Shown here piece after piece: positions 7,743-13,349 of a stretch of 13,349 nt of DNA (positions are counted from its first letter, which is position 1; every line of letters starts with the position of its first letter). The notes beneath the pieces were generated by a model. That model was not told the origin of the DNA. It searched no databases and saw only the letters and a list, made by a program, of their open reading frames with translations. The DNA is from Lachnospiraceae bacterium (GTDB lineage: Bacteria; Bacillota; Clostridia; Lachnospirales; Lachnospiraceae), in contig DLZQ01000029.1 of assembly GCA_003447295.1 (NCBI GenBank), positions 1-13,349 on the forward strand, in the 5' to 3' direction. Position numbers and translations under genes: made by a program.

Positions 7743-7764
7743 GGAGAGGGCGAGGAACCTCTCC
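7743..7764 (+). other. Hairpin in the 108-nt gap before the M18 peptidase
   Basis: GGAGAGG (7743-7749) pairs perfectly with CCTCTCC (7758-7764) around an 8-nt loop. No T tract follows (TGTTATAG), so a standard Rho-independent terminator is unlikely. If the promoter just upstream is real, this would be a 5'-terminal stem on the mRNA, a position that often protects transcripts. It might instead be a weak attenuator or the processed end of the preceding mRNA. Confidence 0.4.
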
Positions 7765-7820
7765 TGTTATAGTTATAGTAAAAGAGTATCCGGAAGACGG
7801 ATGCGGAAATGAGGATAAAT

Positions 7821-9239
7821 ATGGAAAAGAAAAACACCTGGGAGACCTATTCTTCCAAACAGTTAAAAGAGCTGGAGAAAATAAACGCACAGTATCGTGA
7901 TTTCTTAGACAACGGTAAGACCGAGAGAGAGTGCATTGACACCATTGTCAATACCATTGAGAAGTCCGGTTACCGTGAACTGGAGAGCCTGATCAAAGAT
8001 GGCGCCGCTCTGAAAACCGGAGATAAGGTATACAGCGTATGGATGAACAAATCCATTGCCATGTTCCAGATCGGCCGTAAGCCCATGACAGAGGGCATGA
8101 ACATCCTCGGAGCCCATATCGACAGTCCCAGACTGGATGTGAAGCAGAATCCCCTGTATGAGGATGGTGGATTCGCTTATCTGGATACTCATTATTACGG
8201 TGGCGTGAAGAAGTACCAGTGGGTGACCATTCCTCTGGCAATCCACGGTGTGATCGTGAAAAAAGACGGTACCTGTGTAGAGATCAATATCGGCGAGAAC
8301 GAGGATGATCCTGTATTCTTTGTATCCGATCTGTTGATCCATCTGGCACAGGAGCAGCTGGAGAAAAAGGCAGCAAAGGTCATCGAGGGCGAAGCTCTGG
8401 ATATTATCGTAGGCAACAAGCCTCTGCTGATCGATAAAAAGGATAAGAAAAAAGATGAGAAGGAAGCCGGAAAAGAAGCGGTAAAGGCAGGTGTTCTGGA
8501 TATCCTGAAAGAGACCTATGACATTTGCGAAGAAGATTTTGTCTCCGCAGAGTTAGAGATCGTTCCCGCAGGCAAGGCAAGAGAAGCGGGCTTTGACCGC
8601 AGCATGACACTGGCTTACGGACAGGATGACAGAGTCTGTGCATATACTTCCATGCAGGCAATGTTAGACAGTGATGTGACCGACCGTACCATGTGTTGTA
8701 TCCTGGTGGACAAGGAAGAAATCGGTTCTGTCGGTGCTACCGGCATGCAGTCTCATTTCTTCGAAAATGCTGTAGCAGAGGTCATGAATCTGACAGGCGA
8801 ATACAGCGAACTGCATGTGAGAAGATGCCTGGCACACAGCTGCATGCTGTCTTCCGATGTCAGCAGTGCTTTTGATCCTACCTATGCGTCCAGCTTCGAT
8901 AAAAAGAACGTGGCATATTTAGGAGGCGGTATGGTCATCAACAAATTCACCGGAGCCAGAGGCAAGTCCGGTTCCAACGATGCCAATGCGGAGTATCTGG
9001 CACATCTGCGTCATATCTTCGACAAGGCAGAGGTGAACTTCCAGACTGCAGAGCTCGGTAAGGTAGATTTGGGCGGCGGTGGAACCATCGCATATATTCT
9101 GGCATTGTACGGCATGAATGTTATCGACAGTGGAGTGGCAGTGCTGAATATGCATGCACCCTGGGAAGCTACCAGTAAGGCCGACGTATACGAGACATAT
9201 CGCGGATATAAAGCATTTGTGGAAGGAGCGAGCCTGTAA
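7821..9239 (+). CDS. M18 family aminopeptidase
   Basis: A 472-residue cytosolic zinc aminopeptidase of the aspartyl-aminopeptidase/LAP4 family, which releases N-terminal residues from peptides. Motifs in order: [10 protein letters not shown] with His99 and Asp101; a Lys/Glu-rich insertion near 210-222; [12 protein letters not shown] with Glu299-Glu300 (catalytic base and ligand); [10 protein letters not shown] with Asp346; [15 protein letters not shown]; and [13 protein letters not shown] with His445 as the last metal ligand. An in-frame ATG exists 12 nt upstream (7809), but ATGAGGA just before 7821 makes a good SD at 5-6 nt, so I prefer 7821. The stop overlaps the queA start by one base (TAATG), linking it to the downstream genes. 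Substrate preference cannot be told from this sequence. Confidence 0.94.
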   Translation: MEKKNTWETYSSKQLKELEKINAQYRDFLDNGKTERECIDTIVNTIEKSGYRELESLIKDGAALKTGDKVYSVWMNKSIAMFQIGRKPMTEGMNILGAHIDSPRLDVKQNPLYEDGGFAYLDTHYYGGVKKYQWVTIPLAIHGVIVKKDGTCVEINIGENEDDPVFFVSDLLIHLAQEQLEKKAAKVIEGEALDIIVGNKPLLIDKKDKKKDEKEAGKEAVKAGVLDILKETYDICEEDFVSAELEIVPAGKAREAGFDRSMTLAYGQDDRVCAYTSMQAMLDSDVTDRTMCCILVDKEEIGSVGATGMQSHFFENAVAEVMNLTGEYSELHVRRCLAHSCMLSSDVSSAFDPTYASSFDKKNVAYLGGGMVINKFTGARGKSGSNDANAEYLAHLRHIFDKAEVNFQTAELGKVDLGGGGTIAYILALYGMNVIDSGVAVLNMHAPWEATSKADVYETYRGYKAFVEGASL

Positions 9240-10300
9240 TGGCAGAGACGACCGAACTGAAAAAATCAGACTTTTACTTTGATCTGCCCCAGGAACTGAT
9301 CGCGCAGGACCCGCTGGAGGATCGTTCTTCCTCCAGACTTCTGGTGTTGGATAAAAATACGGGAGAGATATCTCATCATATTTTCCGGGATATTATCGAC
9401 TATCTGCATCCCGGAGACTGTCTGGTGTTAAACAACACCAAGGTTATTCCAGCGAGACTTTTAGGAGAGCGGGAAGATACCGGCGGACATGTGGAAGTCC
9501 TTTTGTTAAAAAGAAAAGAAGCGGATGTATGGGAGACGTTGGTAAAGCCCGGCAAAAAATGTAAGCCCGGTCAGCGTCTGACCTTCGGAGACGGACTGTT
9601 AAAGGCGGAAGTGCTTGAGACTGTAGAAGAAGGCAATCGTTTGATCCGTTTTGAATATGAGGGTATTTTTGAAGAGGTACTGGACAGGTTAGGTGAGATG
9701 CCCCTGCCACCTTATATCACTCATAAACTGAAGGATAAAAACCGTTATCAGACCGTTTATGCAAAATATGAGGGCTCTGCGGCAGCGCCTACGGCGGGAC
9801 TCCATTTTACCCGGGAACTGTTGCAGCAGATCGCGGACAAGGGTATTAAGATCGCTTATGTGACCCTGCATGTGGGATTGGGAACTTTCCGTCCGGTGAA
9901 GGAAGAAAACGTGCTGGAGCATCATATGCATTCCGAGTATTATCAGGTGACGGAGGAAGCAGCGAACACGATCAATGAGACGAAGAGAATGGGTGGTCGT
10001 GTAATCTGCGTGGGTACTACCAGCTGCCGTACCGTGGAGAGTGCTGCGGACGAGCAGGGCATGGTACAGCCCGGCTGTGACAATACCGAGATATTCATTT
10101 ATCCCGGATATCGTTTCAAGGTGCTGGATGCACTGATCACGAATTTCCATCTGCCGGAGTCCACACTGGTAATGTTGGTATCGGCACTTGCGGGCAGAGA
10201 ATATATCCTGCATGCCTACGAAGAAGCAATCCGAGAAAAATACAGATTCTTCAGCTTTGGAGACGCCATGTTCATCGCTGGCTTAAAAGGAGAAAAATAA
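9239..10300 (+). CDS. queA: S-adenosylmethionine:tRNA ribosyltransferase-isomerase (QueA)
   Basis: A 353-residue enzyme that transfers and isomerises the ribosyl part of SAM onto 7-aminomethyl-7-deazaguanine in tRNA, giving epoxyqueuosine at the wobble position of GUN-anticodon tRNAs. Family hallmarks cover the full length: [20 protein letters not shown] near the N-terminus, [72 protein letters not shown] and [10 protein letters not shown] at the end. AAGGAG lies at 9223-9228, 10 nt before the ATG. It overlaps both neighbours by one base (TAATG on each side), a typical coupled arrangement. Neither tgt nor other queuosine genes lie next to it here. No preQ1 riboswitch is visible upstream. Confidence 0.97.
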   Translation: MAETTELKKSDFYFDLPQELIAQDPLEDRSSSRLLVLDKNTGEISHHIFRDIIDYLHPGDCLVLNNTKVIPARLLGEREDTGGHVEVLLLKRKEADVWETLVKPGKKCKPGQRLTFGDGLLKAEVLETVEEGNRLIRFEYEGIFEEVLDRLGEMPLPPYITHKLKDKNRYQTVYAKYEGSAAAPTAGLHFTRELLQQIADKGIKIAYVTLHVGLGTFRPVKEENVLEHHMHSEYYQVTEEAANTINETKRMGGRVICVGTTSCRTVESAADEQGMVQPGCDNTEIFIYPGYRFKVLDALITNFHLPESTLVMLVSALAGREYILHAYEEAIREKYRFFSFGDAMFIAGLKGEK

Positions 10301-10632
10301 TGGAAGAAAGAAGACGAAGCAAGCGTACAGAAATGAGTTCCACCCTGATGGTAAAGCGCCTGGACCAGGGAGACATGCAGGAAGTCAGCATTGACATCGT
10401 AGATGTATCTCCCAACGGAGTGGGCTTTTTGTGCAAGGAAGTGTTAAGTATCGGTGCAGTGTATGAATCAAAACTGAGGATTTGGACGCAGGAAGTGCTG
10501 CATGCGTTCTTACAGATCGTCCGGATCGAAATGAAGGAAGATACTTATGCGTATGGGGCTGTCTTCATTGGAATGCCGGAGAGCGATGCGGCAAGAATCC
10601 GCGTATATCAGACAATCAATGATGAGAAGTAG
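10300..10632 (+). CDS. Single-domain PilZ protein (putative c-di-GMP receptor)
   Basis: A 110-residue soluble protein consisting of a PilZ domain alone. The two c-di-GMP binding elements are present: RRxxxR-type RRRSKR at residues 4-9 (Arg5 and Arg9 in RxxxR spacing) and DVSPNG at 35-40 (DxSxxG). Conservation of both suggests it can bind the dinucleotide; its partner and output are unknown. Translation starts in the TAATG overlap with queA, with AAAGGAGAAA before it, and its end overlaps the VanZ-family gene by up to 14 nt. No diguanylate cyclase, EAL or motility gene lies in the window. Confidence 0.85.
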   Translation: MEERRRSKRTEMSSTLMVKRLDQGDMQEVSIDIVDVSPNGVGFLCKEVLSIGAVYESKLRIWTQEVLHAFLQIVRIEMKEDTYAYGAVFIGMPESDAARIRVYQTINDEK

Positions 10633-11128
10633 TAAGAGACGTAAAATGGCAGTCAGTGTAATGGCTGCTATTTTACTTGTATTGTTATATCGGCTCATTT
10701 TTGTGTTTTCCGGTCAGGATGGTGAGGAATCCGGCTCGCTGAGTGCTATGATCTCGGAAAAATGTGCAGAGCTTCTGAATGCTATCTCAGGGAAACACTG
10801 GACGCAGAATGTCCTCGACAGTATGGCGGCTTATTTTGAACATCCTATCCGTAAACTGGCCCATTTTTCTGAGTATGCATGCATGGGAGTATTATTGTAC
10901 GGCGTGTGGAGACCCTGGAAGGAGAGAGGACGAAAGCTGTATCTTTTGATCGTATGCTGGGTGCTTGTCTCCGCCGGAGCGGATGAATTCCACCAACTGT
11001 TCATTCCGGGACGCTATGGGTGTTTTGCCGATGTGGTGCTGGACACCTGCGGCGGTGCGTTCGGACTGCTCGTATGTGTCTGCGTGGAGAAAATGGTGCG
11101 GCGAAGGAAACAGAAGTCGGGTTTCTAG
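10619..11128 (+). CDS. VanZ family membrane protein
   Basis: A 169-residue protein with about four hydrophobic helices and the VanZ-like signatures: FSGQDGEESGSLS after the first helix, RKLAHFSEYACMG around residue 80, DEFHQLFIPGRYG around 125, then ADVVLDTCGGAFG. VanZ-like proteins are named from a teicoplanin-resistance accessory gene, but most chromosomal copies have no known role and no van genes are present here. The frame is open back to 10547, inside pilZ; I choose the ATGATG at 10619/10622, because it removes a hydrophilic stretch read from PilZ coding DNA and gives the usual short N-terminus. No strong SD precedes it, so it probably depends on ribosomes ending pilZ. ATG 10646 is a further option. 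Its TAG overlaps the tyrA stop. Confidence 0.85.
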   Translation: MMRSSKRRKMAVSVMAAILLVLLYRLIFVFSGQDGEESGSLSAMISEKCAELLNAISGKHWTQNVLDSMAAYFEHPIRKLAHFSEYACMGVLLYGVWRPWKERGRKLYLLIVCWVLVSAGADEFHQLFIPGRYGCFADVVLDTCGGAFGLLVCVCVEKMVRRRKQKSGF

Positions 11129-12225
11129 TTCTTGTTGTGCAGGCTGTAGCCCTTTTCGCGAAGAATCTTCGTGGATCTAACGATGGCCTCTTCCTGATAG
11201 AATTCAATGCGCAGCACGCCGCCCTCGTACTCTCGGTTATGGACGATACCGATGTTCTTGATACTGATATTTTTTAGGGCAAGAATCGTAGCCACAGCAG
11301 CGATCTCACCGGGTTCATCGGCAATGTCAATGGTAATGGCATAGGAACTCTTCAGGGGACCGCTGGCGGTATTGATGAAGGAATCACGGTAGATTCTGGC
11401 ACTGTCGAACAGTTCGTACAGATCATCACCGCGTTTGGCATTGAGTTCCTGTTGGATTCCCTGGAGGGAAGCAATGTAGGAAGACAAAAGTGTCGAAATA
11501 TTTTCTGTATTTGTCAGACAGATCTGCTGCCATACCGCAGCGGAGGAGGAGGCAATTCTTGTAATATCCTTGAAGCCTCCGGCAGCGATCATTTTCATCA
11601 GCCCGTCGGCAGAATCTTTGTCCCGCACCAGATTTACCAGAGAGGCTGCAATGATATGGGGCAGGTGACTGACTGCAGCAGTGACGTAATCATGCTGTGC
11701 CGGATCCAGGATCAGGGGAATAGCTCCTAACTGCTGTACCAGATTTTTATAATCCGTGACCTTATTCTCCGGAACGGAAGCTGTGGGGGTGAGAATGTAG
11801 TAGGCATTCTCCAAAAGGACGGCTTTGGAATTAATAAAGCCCACCCGGTCACTTCCCGCCATGGGATGACCGCCGATAAACTGTCCTTCCAGACCGGCTT
11901 TTTTGATCTCCCTATGGATCTCACTCTTTACACTTCCTACATCGGTGAGCAGGGTCTTCGGTGAGAGAATTTCTTTTACAGCGGAGAGATTCTCGTCATT
12001 TTTCTGCACAGGAGCACAGAGGAAGAGATAATCGCACGTGGAGAAAGAAGCATCGATTTTCGTGGTGACTGTATTGGCTACGCCGCACTGGGAAGCTTCT
12101 CTTAAGGTGTCTGCGTTAATATCGTATGCAATGATCTGAGACTGGGGAAGATTCTGACGAATCGCCCGGGCGATGGAACCGCCGATCAGCCCCAGACCGA
12201 TAAAACCAAAGGTAAGAGTACTCAT
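11125..12225 (-). CDS. tyrA: Prephenate dehydrogenase with C-terminal ACT domain
   Basis: A 366-residue enzyme that oxidatively decarboxylates prephenate to 4-hydroxyphenylpyruvate in tyrosine synthesis. Domains: an N-terminal Rossmann fold with GLGLIGGS (10-17) and TDVGSVKSEI (94-103); GGHPMAGSDR with His120, the expected catalytic base; SHLPH (186-190); FKDITRIASSS with Arg223, a likely substrate contact; a helical dimer region; and an ACT domain at about 295-366, usually a site of feedback control by tyrosine. No chorismate mutase domain is fused. An in-frame ATG lies 36 nt further upstream, but the chosen ATG (12225) has GAGGA 7 nt before it and begins exactly at the Rossmann strand. No other aromatic-pathway gene is adjacent. 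It converges on the VanZ gene and diverges from the FNT gene. Confidence 0.95.
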   Translation of the reverse strand: MSTLTFGFIGLGLIGGSIARAIRQNLPQSQIIAYDINADTLREASQCGVANTVTTKIDASFSTCDYLFLCAPVQKNDENLSAVKEILSPKTLLTDVGSVKSEIHREIKKAGLEGQFIGGHPMAGSDRVGFINSKAVLLENAYYILTPTASVPENKVTDYKNLVQQLGAIPLILDPAQHDYVTAAVSHLPHIIAASLVNLVRDKDSADGLMKMIAAGGFKDITRIASSSAAVWQQICLTNTENISTLLSSYIASLQGIQQELNAKRGDDLYELFDSARIYRDSFINTASGPLKSSYAITIDIADEPGEIAAVATILALKNISIKNIGIVHNREYEGGVLRIEFYQEEAIVRSTKILREKGYSLHNKN

Positions 12226-12303
12226 ATAGGTTTCCTCGATTCTGTTATTTACTGTAAACAACTAGTAAGACAAAGTCGGAAGATGTCTGTTTATTCTTCA
12301 AAC

Positions 12304-12332
12304 ACTATATCAAATTAACGTACGAAAATCAA
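12304..12332 (-). promoter_or_regulatory. tyrA: Candidate sigma-A promoter of tyrA
   Basis: On the minus strand TTGATT (12332-12327) and TATAGT (12309-12304) are separated by exactly 17 nt, matching the consensus at 4 and 5 positions. The predicted start near 12297 gives a leader of about 72 nt. That leader is too short for a T-box, and I see no terminator-like hairpin in it. Confidence 0.55.
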
Positions 12333-12430
12333 GAGAGGGCATACTCTTTTCTGATATTTTCAGATTTACTTGCAAGTGTAATTGAAATATGGCAAGATGT
12401 AACTATTCATAAATATGCAGAAATTATGGA

Positions 12431-12459
12431 AAGCCGATCTTACATTTGCGAGTCGGTTT
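12431..12459 (+). other. Hairpin in the FNT gene leader
   Basis: AAGCCGAT (12431-12438) pairs with GTCGGTTT (12452-12459), 8 bp including two G-U pairs, with a 13-nt loop. It ends 9 nt before the AGGAGG ribosome binding site. No T tract follows. It could influence translation initiation or be a chance structure. Confidence 0.3.
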
Positions 12460-12483
12460 CGGAAAATCAGGAGGACTCTATTT

Positions 12484-13329
12484 ATGCATTCACCATTGGA
12501 AATTGCAAGAAACTATATAGAAGTCGGAATCCATAAAGTAAATCTGTCGATCTTCAAGACAATTTTATTGGGATTCTTTGCCGGTATGTTCATCGGCTTT
12601 GCGGGGATTGCATCCACGACGGCATCCAGCACCATCGGCATCGCATCGGTGGCAAAGTTGGTGGGCGCTGCGGTATTCCCGGCAGGTATGGCTATGGTAC
12701 TTGTAGCGGGCAGTGAACTTTTCACCGGTAATAACCTGATCATACTGGCGGTATTGGAGAAGAAAGTTACCGTATGGAAAATGTTGAAAAACTGGCTGTT
12801 TGTCTATATCGGCAACTTTATCGGCGCTGCGTTTGTAGCGGTGTTGGTAGTAGTGGGACGGACACCGGATCTCTTCGGAGAGCAGCTTGCACAGGCAATA
12901 GTCAATGCTGCTGCAGCCCGGACGAATTTAAGCGTGGGAGAGGCTTTCGTGCGAGGCATTCTGTGCAATATTCTGGTGTGTATTGCGGTATGGATGTCTT
13001 TTGCGGCGAAGCGTGTCTCCGGCAAGCTTCTGACCAGTTACTGGCCTGTCATGCTGTTTGTATTATGCGGTTTTGAGCACAGTATTGCAGATATGTATTT
13101 CGGTGTATGCGGTCTGCTGACAGCACAGGCCTACGGAATTACCGCAGAGAGCCTGACCTGGTTCAATTTCCTCGTAAAAGCCCTCCTGCCCATTACCCTG
13201 GGCAACATCGTAGGTGGCGCCGGAATTGTCGGCTGTGGCTACTGGCTGGCATACCTCCACAGAACCCCCTGCTCCACAGACACGACAGCTGCAGAGCAGG
13301 AAGAGATTGATATTGCGGAAGAGTACTAA
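12484..13329 (+). CDS. Formate/nitrite transporter (FNT) family channel
   Basis: A 281-residue membrane protein, expected to form a pentameric channel for a small anion such as formate, nitrite or hydrosulfide. It has about six hydrophobic segments and the family signatures: GMFIGFAGIASTTAS after the first helix, GSELFTGNNL with Glu78, ATP-independent topology, and FEHSIADM with the central-pore His199. At position 203 it has Asp where E. coli FocA (FEHSIANM) has Asn. The tail (about 262-281) is polar and acidic. The frame opens at ATG 12415, but ATG 12484 has AGGAGG (12469-12474) at 9-nt spacing and starts at the family's usual helix, so I choose it. Formate is plausible in a fermenter, but the substrate cannot be settled here. 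Transcribed divergently from tyrA. Confidence 0.92.
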   Translation: MHSPLEIARNYIEVGIHKVNLSIFKTILLGFFAGMFIGFAGIASTTASSTIGIASVAKLVGAAVFPAGMAMVLVAGSELFTGNNLIILAVLEKKVTVWKMLKNWLFVYIGNFIGAAFVAVLVVVGRTPDLFGEQLAQAIVNAAAARTNLSVGEAFVRGILCNILVCIAVWMSFAAKRVSGKLLTSYWPVMLFVLCGFEHSIADMYFGVCGLLTAQAYGITAESLTWFNFLVKALLPITLGNIVGGAGIVGCGYWLAYLHRTPCSTDTTAAEQEEIDIAEEY

Positions 13330-13349
13330 ATTGAGAGTTACGCGTGCAA

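Larger units (their letters stand above)
12226..12483. other. Divergent intergenic region between tyrA and the FNT gene
   Basis: The 258 nt hold the tyrA promoter and leader on the minus strand and the leader of the FNT gene on the plus strand. Short inverted repeats are present: TTACT (12249-12253)/AGTAA (12264-12268), AGACA (12268-12272)/TGTCT (12284-12288), and TCTGA (12350-12354)/TCAGA (12360-12364). None matches an operator I can name. The best plus-strand -35 candidates, TTGCAA (12370) and TTGAAA (12382), lack a good -10 at the right distance, so the FNT promoter remains unassigned. Confidence 0.6.

Noticed and set aside
10619..11128. VanZ-like gene as a glycopeptide-resistance determinant
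   Set aside because: No vanA/B ligase, vanH, vanX or van regulators are nearby; VanZ-domain proteins are common in Firmicutes chromosomes without any resistance role.
12226..12297. Possible T-box or tyrosine-responsive attenuator before tyrA
   Set aside because: The predicted leader is only about 72 nt, with no terminator hairpin and no T-box sequence; T-box leaders are much longer.
12370..12395. TTGC...GCAA imperfect palindrome upstream of the FNT gene as a possible Rex or FNR-type redox site
   Set aside because: The two arms agree at only about 6 of 13 positions, and neither the Rex nor the FNR consensus is met.

Overview
The window looks like an ordinary chromosomal core segment of a low-to-mid GC Gram-positive anaerobe. 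The best fit is the class Clostridia, probably a Lachnospiraceae-like gut species. This rests on AGGAGG-type ribosome binding sites, sigma-A-like TTGAnn-17-TATAAT promoters, the gene content (ATP-type PEP carboxykinase, SpoIID/LytB protein, M18 and three-domain M24B aminopeptidases, VanZ and PilZ proteins, FNT channel) and the codon use. The taxonomic placement is inference. I see no insertion sequence, phage gene, CRISPR array, tRNA or rRNA.

Left part (1-4457): a short AT-rich leader with a promoter precedes deoC (deoxyribose-phosphate aldolase), which is followed after 23 nt by a three-domain aminopeptidase P-type protein. A clear promoter at 2701-2729 then drives pckA, whose codon use is that of a highly expressed gene. 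A strong Rho-independent terminator closes pckA.

Middle (4458-7712): the 300-nt gap after that terminator is not empty. It carries a well-supported 6S RNA (ssrS-type) gene with its own promoter, a long closing stem whose two arms I could pair base by base, a hairpin in the 3' strand of the central bubble, and its own terminator. Only 33 nt later comes a membrane-anchored SpoIID/LytB-domain protein with a TTG start, overlapping a YihY/BrkB membrane protein gene. I see no separate promoter for this pair, so read-through from the 6S RNA promoter is possible.

Right part (7713-13349): an M18 aminopeptidase, queA (queuosine tRNA modification), a PilZ-domain protein and a VanZ-family membrane protein follow one another with 1- to 14-nt overlaps, which suggests one translationally coupled transcript. 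The convergent tyrA (prephenate dehydrogenase with ACT domain) meets vanZ so tightly that both stop codons lie in one CTAG tetranucleotide. A 258-nt divergent intergenic region separates tyrA from a formate/nitrite-family (FNT) channel gene, which ends 20 nt before the window edge.

The genes are mostly housekeeping: nucleoside and peptide catabolism, gluconeogenesis/anaplerosis, tRNA modification, tyrosine synthesis and anion transport. I did not find a convincing new multi-gene system. The items most worth a second look are the 6S RNA locus and its arrangement, the enlarged SpoIID protein, the overlapping stop codons, and several start-site corrections.
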